Shown here piece after piece: positions 1-5,403 of a stretch of DNA of 7,855 nt. Positions within the stretch are counted from its first letter, which is position 1; every line of letters starts with the position of its first letter. The stretch is from DATAYF01 sp036272735 (GTDB taxonomy: Bacteria > Chloroflexota > Ktedonobacteria > Ktedonobacterales > Ktedonobacteraceae): assembly GCA_036272735.1 (NCBI GenBank), contig DATAYF010000449.1, positions 1-7,855 on the forward strand. The letters run 5' to 3'. The notes below the pieces were generated by a model, which was given only the letters and a program-made list of their open reading frames with translations, was not told the DNA's origin and ran no database searches. The translations under genes and the position numbers were made by a program.

Positions 1-603
1 ATACCGCTTTCGGATACGGCATCGTCTCGTGTCGAGCCGGATGAATTGGCGCTCGTCTTAGCCAGTCAGACTGGCGATCAGGATGCTTTTGCTCAATTAG
101 TCCAAATACACCAGCGACGCGTTTTTAATCTCGTCTTTCGCATGCTGCAAAGTTATGAAGAAGCGAATGAGATTACGCAAGAAACGTTTTTTGCCGCCTG
201 GCAAGGCCTACCCTCGTTCCGCAGAGATGCGCGTTTTTCAACATGGCTCTACCGTATCGCGTATAATTGTTGTTTGAAACAACTTGATGTGCGCAAACGT
301 GATAGAGTGTTGCAAACAGCAATGCAGGAAGAGCAGCTACTCCAACAAAGGAATAGCGATGCTAGCACGACAGCAGAACTGGACGCTCATGATTTTCAAG
401 CGCTTGTGCGTGAGCATCTTGCTCAATTGCCAGCCAAGTACCGTATAGTGCTTATTTTACGCCATCTACAAGAAATGACTTACGAAGAGATGGCGGATAT
501 GCTCACCGTACCTATCGGTACAGTCAAAACGCAATTGTTTCGGGCGCGTAATTTGCTCAAAGATCGTTTGCAGGCTTTTGAGCGTGAGTGGAAGAGAGGT
601 TAG
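1..603 (+). CDS. ECF-type RNA polymerase sigma-70 factor (5' end outside window)
   Basis: Directs RNA polymerase to a specific promoter set, normally held inactive by the anti-sigma factor encoded next to it. The frame is open from the first base, giving 200 visible residues; an internal TTG at 46 is possible, but the open frame upstream makes a start outside the window more likely. Region 2 spans roughly residues 29-100, with the typical run of DAFAQLVQIHQRRVFNL, EEANEITQETFFAAW, and FSTWLYRIAYNCCL for -10 recognition and melting. A charged linker (100-138) follows. Region 4 (about 140-190) carries LPAKYRIVLILRHLQEMTYEE and the helix-turn-helix VPIGTVKTQLFRAR for -35 recognition. No extra C-terminal domain is present, so it is a plain two-domain ECF factor. 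The stop lies 2 bp before the anti-sigma ATG, which implies co-transcription and translational coupling. Family assignment is firm; the regulon is unknown. Confidence 0.95.
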   Translation: MPLSDTASSRVEPDELALVLASQTGDQDAFAQLVQIHQRRVFNLVFRMLQSYEEANEITQETFFAAWQGLPSFRRDARFSTWLYRIAYNCCLKQLDVRKRDRVLQTAMQEEQLLQQRNSDASTTAELDAHDFQALVREHLAQLPAKYRIVLILRHLQEMTYEEMADMLTVPIGTVKTQLFRARNLLKDRLQAFEREWKRG

Positions 604-605
604 TT

Positions 606-1163
606 ATGCACTGTTTCCAGGTGAGGCACTTGTTACAATTGTACATTGATGGCCGACTATCCCTGGGTCGATTGCATGCTCTAGAACAACATGTTGCGAC
701 TTGTCCGAGTTGTCGAAGTGACCTCTATTTTCTGGAGTCGCTAGACCGCTCCTTTCACGACGTGCAGGCAGTCCCCGAACCTGCCGATCTGACCATGAAC
801 ATCATGCATCGCGTGGCTTTAGCTCCGCGTTATCAACACGATGCCGCGTTCTCTCCCTTGCGCCCGTCGCTCACAGAGTTGGCGATTGCCGCGGTGCTAG
901 CAACGATTACGATGCTTGGTATCTTCTGGAGCCAGCCTTCGTTGCACGCGGTGCTACCATTCACCAATGGTCATAGTATCCTTTCTCTGTTTGTTCTCGA
1001 CATCGCCCATGCCGTCGTAACCATGAACACGAACACATTGATGCTGGGTTTCTGGGTCGTGGGCACCATTTTAGGCGTCTGGATTACGCTGGCACTGGCT
1101 GGCAGCGAGATGCAGCGTATGGAATGGTTCAAATCGGTCAAGGATCGTTTGCCGGTGTGGTGA
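606..1163 (+). CDS. membrane-anchored zinc-finger anti-sigma factor
   Basis: Likely binds and inhibits the upstream ECF sigma factor from the cytoplasmic face of the membrane. I chose the ATG at 606 because AGAGG sits 6-7 bases upstream; a GTG at 588 would overlap the sigma gene. The product has 185 residues. The N-terminal zinc-binding anti-sigma motif is His29-x3-Cys33-x2-Cys36 (HVATCPSC), with Cys3 as a possible fourth ligand. This is the zf-HC2 pattern. Hydrophobic segments at about 90-108 and 145-165 are probable membrane helices, with a weaker one near 124-138. The C-terminus is short and basic/aromatic. Two membrane helices instead of the usual single one leave little extracytoplasmic sequence, so the sensed signal may lie in or near the membrane, or a partner may sense it. 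Placement directly behind the sigma gene supports the pairing. The signal is unknown. Confidence 0.88.
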   Translation: MHCFQVRHLLQLYIDGRLSLGRLHALEQHVATCPSCRSDLYFLESLDRSFHDVQAVPEPADLTMNIMHRVALAPRYQHDAAFSPLRPSLTELAIAAVLATITMLGIFWSQPSLHAVLPFTNGHSILSLFVLDIAHAVVTMNTNTLMLGFWVVGTILGVWITLALAGSEMQRMEWFKSVKDRLPVW

Positions 1164-1203
1164 GGTGATGCCATGTCGCCATTTGCGTGCCCTTGCTGCG
1201 GTT

Positions 1204-1209
1204 GGGAGG
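1204..1209 (+). promoter_or_regulatory. ribosome binding site that fixes the prenyltransferase start
   Basis: GGGAGG lies 7 bases before a GTG at 1217. The in-frame GTG at 1187 has no comparable site, so the later start is preferred and the extra ten upstream residues are probably not translated. Confidence 0.6.
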
Positions 1210-1216
1210 TTGTCTC

Positions 1217-2092
1217 GTGCCCATTCACAAGCCATCTTTGTCTGAGCGCATTGGGGGTCTCTTTTGGTTATGTCATCCGCTGCCCGTGTTCCTGCATGTG
1301 CTCGCGGTCGTGATCTTGGCACTGCTTGCCGCCTGGCCCCACGTCAATTGGTCGCTCTGGATGCTGGTGGTGCTGGCTCACGCTTGTATGCAATTGTCGA
1401 TTGCCGTTCTCAACGATTACTGTGATCGTCGCCTGGATGCGGTAAGCAAGAAGGCCAAACCAATTCCACTTGGTCTCGTTGCTCCTCGTGTCGCCCTCGT
1501 CCTGGGCATTCTATTCAGTGTGGGTATGTTGCTGCTCCTGCTCTTTATCAATCCCCTGGCTTTGCTGATTTCTTTACTCTATTTCGCCTTTGGATTGAGC
1601 TATAACCTGGGACTGAAATCGACCCCGCTCAGCGGCCTCGTCTTCGCGCTGGCTATTCCCTTGATTCCTCTCTATGCTTTTGTCGGCATGGGTCGTATTA
1701 TGCCCGTGATCTTCTGGTTGGTGGCGGTGTTGGCACTTCTGGGAGTTGCTTTGAACCTGGCTAATTCTTTGCCCGACCTGGAAGATGACGCCGCGCATCA
1801 TGCTCGTACCCTGGCTGTTACTCTGGGCTTACGCTACTCTTTTGCACTGTGTTTCGTACTTATATTAGCAGGTGCTGTGCTGATCGTTGTGGTAACGCTG
1901 CTTCAGTACGTCTCTGCTCGTGTATGGCTGATCGTGCCGACGCTCTGTGTGTTTGCAGGATTGTTTGTAGCCATGCTCGTCTGTTTTGGTCCACATAAAC
2001 CGGCATCAACGAGGAAAGGCTACTTCTATCTTGTCGTTCTGACGTGTTTTGTGCTCGTTGCTGGTTGGTTGCTTGGAGCGATACTATCATGA
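1217..2092 (+). CDS. UbiA-family membrane prenyltransferase
   Basis: Integral membrane enzyme of the UbiA superfamily, which transfers a polyprenyl group from its diphosphate to an aromatic or other acceptor (quinone, heme or chlorophyll precursors, or secondary metabolites). With the GTG start it has 291 residues, normal for the family. The first Asp-rich motif NDYCDRRLD is at residues 66-74 and is followed by a basic stretch KKAKPIP. The second motif is PDLEDD at 186-191, followed by HARTLAVTLG; together they bind Mg2+ and diphosphate. About eight to nine hydrophobic helices fill the rest. The sequence does not identify the acceptor: the typical signatures of UbiA, MenA or CyoE are not clear enough for me to name one. 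It follows the anti-sigma gene by 53 bp, and its stop overlaps the next start (ATGA). Joint control by the sigma factor and shared metabolism with the methyltransferase are inferred. Confidence 0.85.
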   Translation: MPIHKPSLSERIGGLFWLCHPLPVFLHVLAVVILALLAAWPHVNWSLWMLVVLAHACMQLSIAVLNDYCDRRLDAVSKKAKPIPLGLVAPRVALVLGILFSVGMLLLLLFINPLALLISLLYFAFGLSYNLGLKSTPLSGLVFALAIPLIPLYAFVGMGRIMPVIFWLVAVLALLGVALNLANSLPDLEDDAAHHARTLAVTLGLRYSFALCFVLILAGAVLIVVVTLLQYVSARVWLIVPTLCVFAGLFVAMLVCFGPHKPASTRKGYFYLVVLTCFVLVAGWLLGAILS

Positions 2093-3156
2093 CGCTACGT
2101 CTGACGTTCCTGGAATCACTTGGTGCCCGCTTGAATGTTTTGCCAATCCCCTTGCTCGATACGCCACTGGCTCCTGGCATGGGCAAGGCGTTGGTAACGG
2201 CCTGTGAACTGGGCATTTTTGATGCGCTGGATGGCACGACCCTGAAGCTCGAAACGTTGGCGGAAAAAGTAGACTGCCATCCACAAGGACTCAAACTGCT
2301 GCTGCAATTACTGGTCTCCTCAGGCTATTTACGCTGCTGGAATGATACATACACGAATGCACCTCTGGCGCAGCGCTGGCTGGTCAGCCGCTCTCCGCGC
2401 TGTATCGCCCCCTATATCTTGCACGCGCCTGATATCGTCAACATCTGGGATAACCTGCCCTCACTCGTGCGTACCAACCAACCCGCCATGTCACTTCCTT
2501 ACACTGATGAATTGATGTCCGAGGAAGCAGAACAGATGTTAGCACGCCACTACGCGGGATTGGCGGCTCTGGCGGCTGCTTTTGGGGGAGAAATCACGCG
2601 GCATGCTCGCCTACCGCGTGGTGCGCAGCGTTTATTGGATGTGGGCGGCTCGCACGCTGGCTATAGCGCGCTTTATTGCCAGCGCAACCCATGCTTACAT
2701 GCTACGATTTTGGACCTTCCTTCGGGTCTCCAGGCAGGGCGCGTGACGGCCAAGCGCGCGCACCTGGAGGATCGTATGAGCTTCGTGCATGCCGATATTG
2801 TGCGGGACGACTTTGTGCAAGTAGTGCCGGACTCCTTTGACGTGGCACTCTATTTCCACGTCGCTCATCTGTTGCAACCGGAGATCAATCAAGCCGTGCT
2901 CGCCAAGGTTGCACGTGTGCTCAAGCCTGGTGGTATGCTGCTTTTTCTTGATCAAATAACCGATCAGTCGCATGGGTCGCAGCTCTCATCGCTAATGGTA
3001 CAACTCATGACCTTAACCATGCATACTACTGGCGGCACCTGTTATCCCTTTGCGGTTGTCAAGGATTGGTTGGAGCAGGCAGGCTTACAGCGCGTGCGCA
3101 AGCATCGTCTACTGCTGCCAGGCGCAACGTTGATTAGTGCGATCAAAGCCAGGTAG
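2089..3156 (+). CDS. SAM-dependent O-methyltransferase-like enzyme (winged-helix plus Rossmann domain)
   Basis: Probably methylates a small molecule made with the adjacent prenyltransferase. The ATG at 2089 overlaps the preceding stop TGA by ATGA; an upstream GTG would lie deep inside that gene. The product has 355 residues, the usual size for the acetylserotonin/hydroxyneurosporene O-methyltransferase fold. Residues about 28-98 form a winged-helix dimerisation domain (MGKALVTACELGIFDAL, then LKLLLQLLVSSGYL). The SAM-binding domain starts at about 180: motif I is LLDVGGSHAGYS (182-193), the ribose-binding acidic residue is Asp209 in ILDLP, Asp236 lies in FVHAD, and the post-motif is VARVLKPGGMLLFLD (274-288). 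Where canonical family members have the catalytic His-Asp-Trp segment, this protein reads YFHVAHLLQPE (255-265), so a His is present but HDW is not. Substrate and even methyl-transfer chemistry remain unproven. Confidence 0.85.
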   Translation: MTLRLTFLESLGARLNVLPIPLLDTPLAPGMGKALVTACELGIFDALDGTTLKLETLAEKVDCHPQGLKLLLQLLVSSGYLRCWNDTYTNAPLAQRWLVSRSPRCIAPYILHAPDIVNIWDNLPSLVRTNQPAMSLPYTDELMSEEAEQMLARHYAGLAALAAAFGGEITRHARLPRGAQRLLDVGGSHAGYSALYCQRNPCLHATILDLPSGLQAGRVTAKRAHLEDRMSFVHADIVRDDFVQVVPDSFDVALYFHVAHLLQPEINQAVLAKVARVLKPGGMLLFLDQITDQSHGSQLSSLMVQLMTLTMHTTGGTCYPFAVVKDWLEQAGLQRVRKHRLLLPGATLISAIKAR

Positions 3157-3300
3157 TTGCGTTGCGAAGTGCCTGATAGTTTTGCCTTCATCGCTATTGA
3201 TCCCGATGCTCAAGTTGTTGAGGTGTTGCAGTTAACACACGAACAATATCATTCACTGGATCTTTTCGTCGGCGATGATACTCTTCCATCTCAGATTGTG
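3157..3300 (+). pseudogene. remnant resembling the C-terminus of a Uma2-family protein
   Basis: Translation in the frame directly after the methyltransferase stop gives FIAIDPDAQVVEVLQL, then SLDLFVGDDTLPSQIVSDFP. This resembles the end of Uma2-family (PF05685, restriction-endonuclease-like) proteins, where a DP..xxVEVY strand is followed by a GDxL.S.L.PGF tail. The catalytic core upstream is absent, there is no ribosome binding site, and beyond about 3300 the frame turns into unrelated hydrophobic sequence ending at 3480. I read it as a decayed, 5'-truncated copy. The match is by eye and moderate at best; it could be chance coding potential. Confidence 0.35.
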
Positions 3301-3545
3301 TCCGATTTTCCTATTAAGGGTAGAGCAGCTTTTTGTTGCATATTGCTTATTCTTTCAATCCGAGGTCCCAAATATTTGATAAATCATCAGAACTGTTGGA
3401 TTGCCAAATCAGTTGAGCTTTTTTACATAGCCTCTCTGCTTTTTATAACGTCTATTCTTATGTTATTAACACATCCATAAACCGTTATAGATGGTGAGTA
3501 TATATTTATGTATTTCTATTCTTGGATGGCACGAAAGGAATCACA
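3301..3545. other. AT-rich intergenic gap before the secreted-protein gene
   Basis: No gene is supported here, although the relic's frame stays open to 3480. A weak promoter candidate on the + strand is TTGCCA (3401-3406), a 17-base spacer and TACATA (3424-3429). A second AT-rich patch lies at 3485-3510, but its hexamers are badly spaced. AAGGAA at 3535-3540 is the ribosome binding site of the following gene. Confidence 0.4.
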
Positions 3546-4001
3546 ATGAATAACCTTCCTCAAATCAATGAACCATCTGACTCTTCTTCACAAGACAAGG
3601 GAACCTTGAACTGGTATAAGCGACAGGGAAGAGGAACAAAGGTAGGCATAGGAAGCTTCTTTTTTGTTGTGCTTGCACTATGCGTCTGTTTAGGTGGCTT
3701 TTTCGTAGCAAGCCAGTCTTCGGCCTATGCCTCATCACCAACCGTCGCGATAGCCTATACGTCAATACAAGCATCTGTAAGAGGGGTAAACAATAACCCC
3801 TGGGGCTACAATTTTACCAAAGGGCATCTCATTACACGGCCGCCCTCTCGTTTCTGTTCATACTTCCGGTGTATATCAAGTTTTTGGAAGGGAAGAGGTT
3901 ACGTGGTAGAGTGCAGAGACAGTCAATATAGTCTTTCCGGTGGCAGACGTGGGGCTTGTTCCTATCATCGAGGGGTGTGGAGAACACTCTATTCGCATTA
4001 A
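3546..4001 (+). CDS. secreted DUF3761-like four-cysteine protein
   Basis: Small exported protein of unknown function. The ATG at 3546 has AAGGAA 5-6 bases upstream; the product has 151 residues. Residues 1-33 form an unusually long polar, Lys/Arg-ended cytoplasmic tail. A hydrophobic helix at about 34-58 follows, then SAYA|SS, a good signal-peptidase site after Ala62. The mature part is about 89 residues with four Cys (104, 109, 123, 138), enough for two disulfides outside the cell. The C-terminal segment CRDSQYSLSGGRRGACSYHRGV (Cys123 to Val144) matches the DUF3761 pattern C-x-DG-x-YS-x-S...GACS-x-H-GGV, with DS for DG and HRGV for HGGV. A preceding NNPWGYNF (83-90) and FCSYFRCISSFW (103-114) look like a conserved companion region. 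It is monocistronic and followed by a hairpin. If cleavage fails it would be a membrane-anchored protein. No catalytic role is proposed. Confidence 0.75.
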   Translation: MNNLPQINEPSDSSSQDKGTLNWYKRQGRGTKVGIGSFFFVVLALCVCLGGFFVASQSSAYASSPTVAIAYTSIQASVRGVNNNPWGYNFTKGHLITRPPSRFCSYFRCISSFWKGRGYVVECRDSQYSLSGGRRGACSYHRGVWRTLYSH

Positions 4002-4023
4002 CACTTTCTCTTATGTATAAACA

Positions 4024-4061
4024 AAGGCGGCAAGCGTCTTCATCAAGACGCCTGCCGCCTT
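4024..4061. terminator. bidirectional-looking hairpin terminator
   Basis: Two 17-base arms (4024-4040 and 4045-4061) pair around the loop CATC. The single imperfect position (A4033 opposite C4052) is an A-C mismatch in + strand RNA but a G-U pair in minus-strand RNA. The minus-strand copy is therefore fully paired and runs into TGTTTATACAT. On the + side it ends the secreted-protein gene 22 bp downstream; on the minus side it begins 5 bp after the encoded CCA of the tRNA fragment. Confidence 0.8.
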
Positions 4062-4066
4062 CTTGT

Positions 4067-4092
4067 TGGTCGGGGTGAGAGGATTTGAACCT
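4067..4092 (-). pseudogene. 3'-terminal fragment of a tRNA-Pro-like gene, possible attachment site
   Basis: Read on the minus strand, this is a T arm (GGTTCAAATCC), the 3' acceptor strand CACCCCG, a discriminator A and an encoded CCA. Such a 3' end is typical of tRNA-Pro, whose 5' end should read CGGGGTG. No CACCCCG occurs at the needed distance on the + strand, and the next bases upstream do not form a T stem, variable loop, anticodon stem or D arm. A hairpin at 4096-4117 with loop TGAAAAA has a bulge and is no regular anticodon arm. So only the last ~26 nt match a tRNA. This is what remains at one end of a tRNA-integrated element, or a tRNA pseudogene. Confidence 0.55.
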
Positions 4093-4508
4093 TCCAGCAG
4101 GCTTTTTCAGCCCTGCTTTCGGGCCGCATGATGGGCTTGTTGCGTACGGATCGTTCAAATTTTGCCTATTGTTGTCTCGCAAAAATGATGGGAGTTGATC
4201 TGTTTCTCTCCCAATTTCCTGTCTCATCTAATAGCTTGCTATCAAAAGGTTTCGAAAGGGGGATGTGGCATTCCCTGTTTTTGGGCGTCTCTTCTCGTCC
4301 TTTTCGAGCTCAATTTGTTTCTCGTTGTTGGTCTATTTCCTCTTTGTTTTTCCAGGTTGCTGTAAAGGATTTTATAGACTGTTATTCTTCACTAACGTAT
4401 TTTTCCTTTCTTCTCTCCAAAACGATGACCGATTCTGACCTCCTTTGAAGGTAGACTATGCACGTCGATATGGCGAGGAAGCTTCTTTAAGCCATTTCAT
4501 TTTCTTCT
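4093..4508. other. T-rich gap with no supported gene
   Basis: About 400 bases rich in TTT and TTC on the + strand. Open frames of about 106 and 131 codons cross it, but they lack ribosome binding sites, and one runs through the tRNA fragment and the terminator. ATTTGAAC at 4083-4090 and GTTCAAAT at 4153-4160 form an inverted pair. AAGGAGGT occurs on the minus strand near 4440-4447 without a usable start after it. Confidence 0.5.
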
Positions 4509-5108
4509 TCATGGTATAGGTTTTTTGTTCTTAAAGCTATGCAATTGGCATTGTTCTGCCAGCGTTTGCCAGTCGATGATGATCTGTTCTGGCTCAGTGA
4601 TACGTTTTTTCCAACCTTCGAGACAATCTTTTCGATAGGCAAGACCATAATATTCCTGAATCCACTGTTCATAGCCGATAATCCAGAACAGACATGCAAC
4701 CAACAAACTTTGCGCAATTTTCTGTTCCTCAGGCTTACGAGGCGGGCAGAGTAAGGAAAAATCTTCAGGAGACCAGATATTTTCTGGCTGGTGCCAATCC
4801 ATGGTGAAGCATGGACGAAAGCCAAAGCGCCGAAGAAAAATTCCTCCCTGATGATTCTGGGTATAAAAGAGACCAAACCCCCATAGCATCAGCAGTTGAT
4901 CTTGTTCTCCATGCCATATATAGCGTGTACTTGCAGACAGTCCTTCAGGCGGTCGTTCGCGTGTAAAGCCGTATTCTATGAGAAGATTTCCCCTGGGATG
5001 ACGGATATCCTGCCCAAAACACCACATCTGTTGATCGAAGAGGCGTGTACCCTTCCTTTTGATCTGAGCAGCATTGTGTTGCATCGACGCACCTTTTTGA
5101 GAAGTCAT
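4509..5108 (-). CDS. Trp-rich hypothetical protein
   Basis: I do not recognise this family with certainty. The ATG at 5108 is chosen because AAGGAG lies 6 bases upstream; an ATG seven codons earlier lacks one. The product has 199 residues, with no signal peptide and no clear membrane helix; a hydrophobic patch lies at about 132-146. Nine tryptophans (29, 65, 76, 105, 112, 142, 149, 166, 180) and many aromatics, with conserved-looking islands GTRLFDQQMWCFGQDIRHPRGNLL (20-43), FLRRFGFRPCFTMDWHQPENIW (91-112) and GYEQWIQEYYGLAYR (145-159), suggest a compact folded cytosolic protein. The dipeptide-rich centre has Gly-Phe-Gly and His-Gln-Gly turns. It has its own promoter with a dyad downstream and is not close to another gene on its strand. 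Composition and a solid ribosome site argue that it is real. Confidence 0.7.
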   Translation of the reverse strand: MTSQKGASMQHNAAQIKRKGTRLFDQQMWCFGQDIRHPRGNLLIEYGFTRERPPEGLSASTRYIWHGEQDQLLMLWGFGLFYTQNHQGGIFLRRFGFRPCFTMDWHQPENIWSPEDFSLLCPPRKPEEQKIAQSLLVACLFWIIGYEQWIQEYYGLAYRKDCLEGWKKRITEPEQIIIDWQTLAEQCQLHSFKNKKPIP

Positions 5109-5114
5109 TATGTT

Positions 5115-5120
5115 CTCCTT
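5115..5120 (-). promoter_or_regulatory. ribosome binding site that fixes the Trp-rich protein start
   Basis: AAGGAG on the minus strand, 6 bases before the ATG at 5108. It overlaps the codons that a longer reading from 5129 would use, so the shorter protein is preferred. Confidence 0.65.
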
Positions 5121-5200
5121 GCTCAACATCTAACAATGGAAAGCTACCTAAGATGGCAATTCCTCTTTTCTTACGGGAACAGCTGCACTAGTACTGTCCA

Positions 5201-5223
5201 ATAATGAGACTATGTATCATTAT
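5201..5223. repeat. interrupted dyad at the expected transcription start
   Basis: ATAATGA (5201-5207) and TCATTAT (5217-5223) form a perfect 7-bp inverted repeat separated by 9 bases. It covers the predicted start point of the promoter at 5226-5255, a usual place for a repressor operator. No regulator gene is in view. Confidence 0.35.
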
Positions 5224-5225
5224 AT

Positions 5226-5255
5226 AGTGTACGTTGCCCATGGGGAGTTTGTCAA
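5226..5255 (-). promoter_or_regulatory. sigma-70-type promoter for the Trp-rich protein gene
   Basis: On the minus strand a perfect -35 TTGACA (5250-5255), an 18-base spacer and TACACT (5226-5231, 4 of 6 to consensus). Transcription would start near 5219, giving a ~110-base leader to the ATG at 5108. Confidence 0.5.
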
Positions 5256-5317
5256 TAGTCGAACGACACCAACTCACATGAGTGTTGACACATATTAAAA
5301 ATAGCTGTTGCGATAAA

Positions 5318-5364
5318 AAGTCGTCTGCATCAGAAAACCACAGACTTTCTGATGCAGACGACTT
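5318..5364 (-). terminator. perfect 19-bp hairpin terminator of the MFS gene
   Basis: Arms at 5318-5336 and 5346-5364 are exact reverse complements with a 9-base loop. On the minus strand the stem runs directly into TTTTTATCG, so it works as an intrinsic terminator for the exporter gene ending about 39 bp upstream. There is no T run on the + side. Confidence 0.85.
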
Positions 5365-5377
5365 AAGCAATGGCGGT

Positions 5378-5403
5378 CAACCTTCCCCATGCTTGTGGGG
5401 TAT
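5378..5403. repeat. solitary palindrome resembling a type I-E CRISPR repeat
   Basis: CCCCA (5385-5389), a 6-base loop TGCTTG and TGGGG (5396-5400), flanked by CTT before and TAT after. Layout and length recall type I-E repeats, which have a short GC palindrome in a ~28-base unit. Only one copy exists here and no spacer follows, so it is not an array. Confidence 0.25.

Noticed and set aside
1173..1313. Cys-rich frame MSPFACPCCGWEVV... starting between the anti-sigma and prenyltransferase genes
   Set aside because: Its CPCC motif looks attractive, but the frame mostly overlaps the well-supported prenyltransferase gene and has only a chance GAGG nearby.
4096..4117. Anticodon arm of a complete tRNA (loop with GAA)
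   Set aside because: The stem needs a bulge, loop and stem positions do not fit a tRNA, and no 5' acceptor or D arm follows.
3832..4227. 131-codon frame on the minus strand
   Set aside because: It runs through the tRNA fragment, the terminator and the antisense of the secreted-protein gene, so it is an artefact.
4128..4448. 106-codon frame on the + strand
   Set aside because: T-rich low-complexity coding (Phe/Ser/Leu runs) without a ribosome site or family resemblance.
5191..5232. Possible insertion-sequence end (GTAC...TGTCCAATAATGAGAC)
   Set aside because: It has a transposon-end look, but no partner inverted repeat, target duplication or transposase could be found; the dyad is better explained as an operator over a promoter.
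5285..5317. + strand promoter with TTGACA at 5285-5290
   Set aside because: No -10 hexamer at 16-18 bases (nearest GATAAA is 21 bases away) and no gene on that strand downstream.
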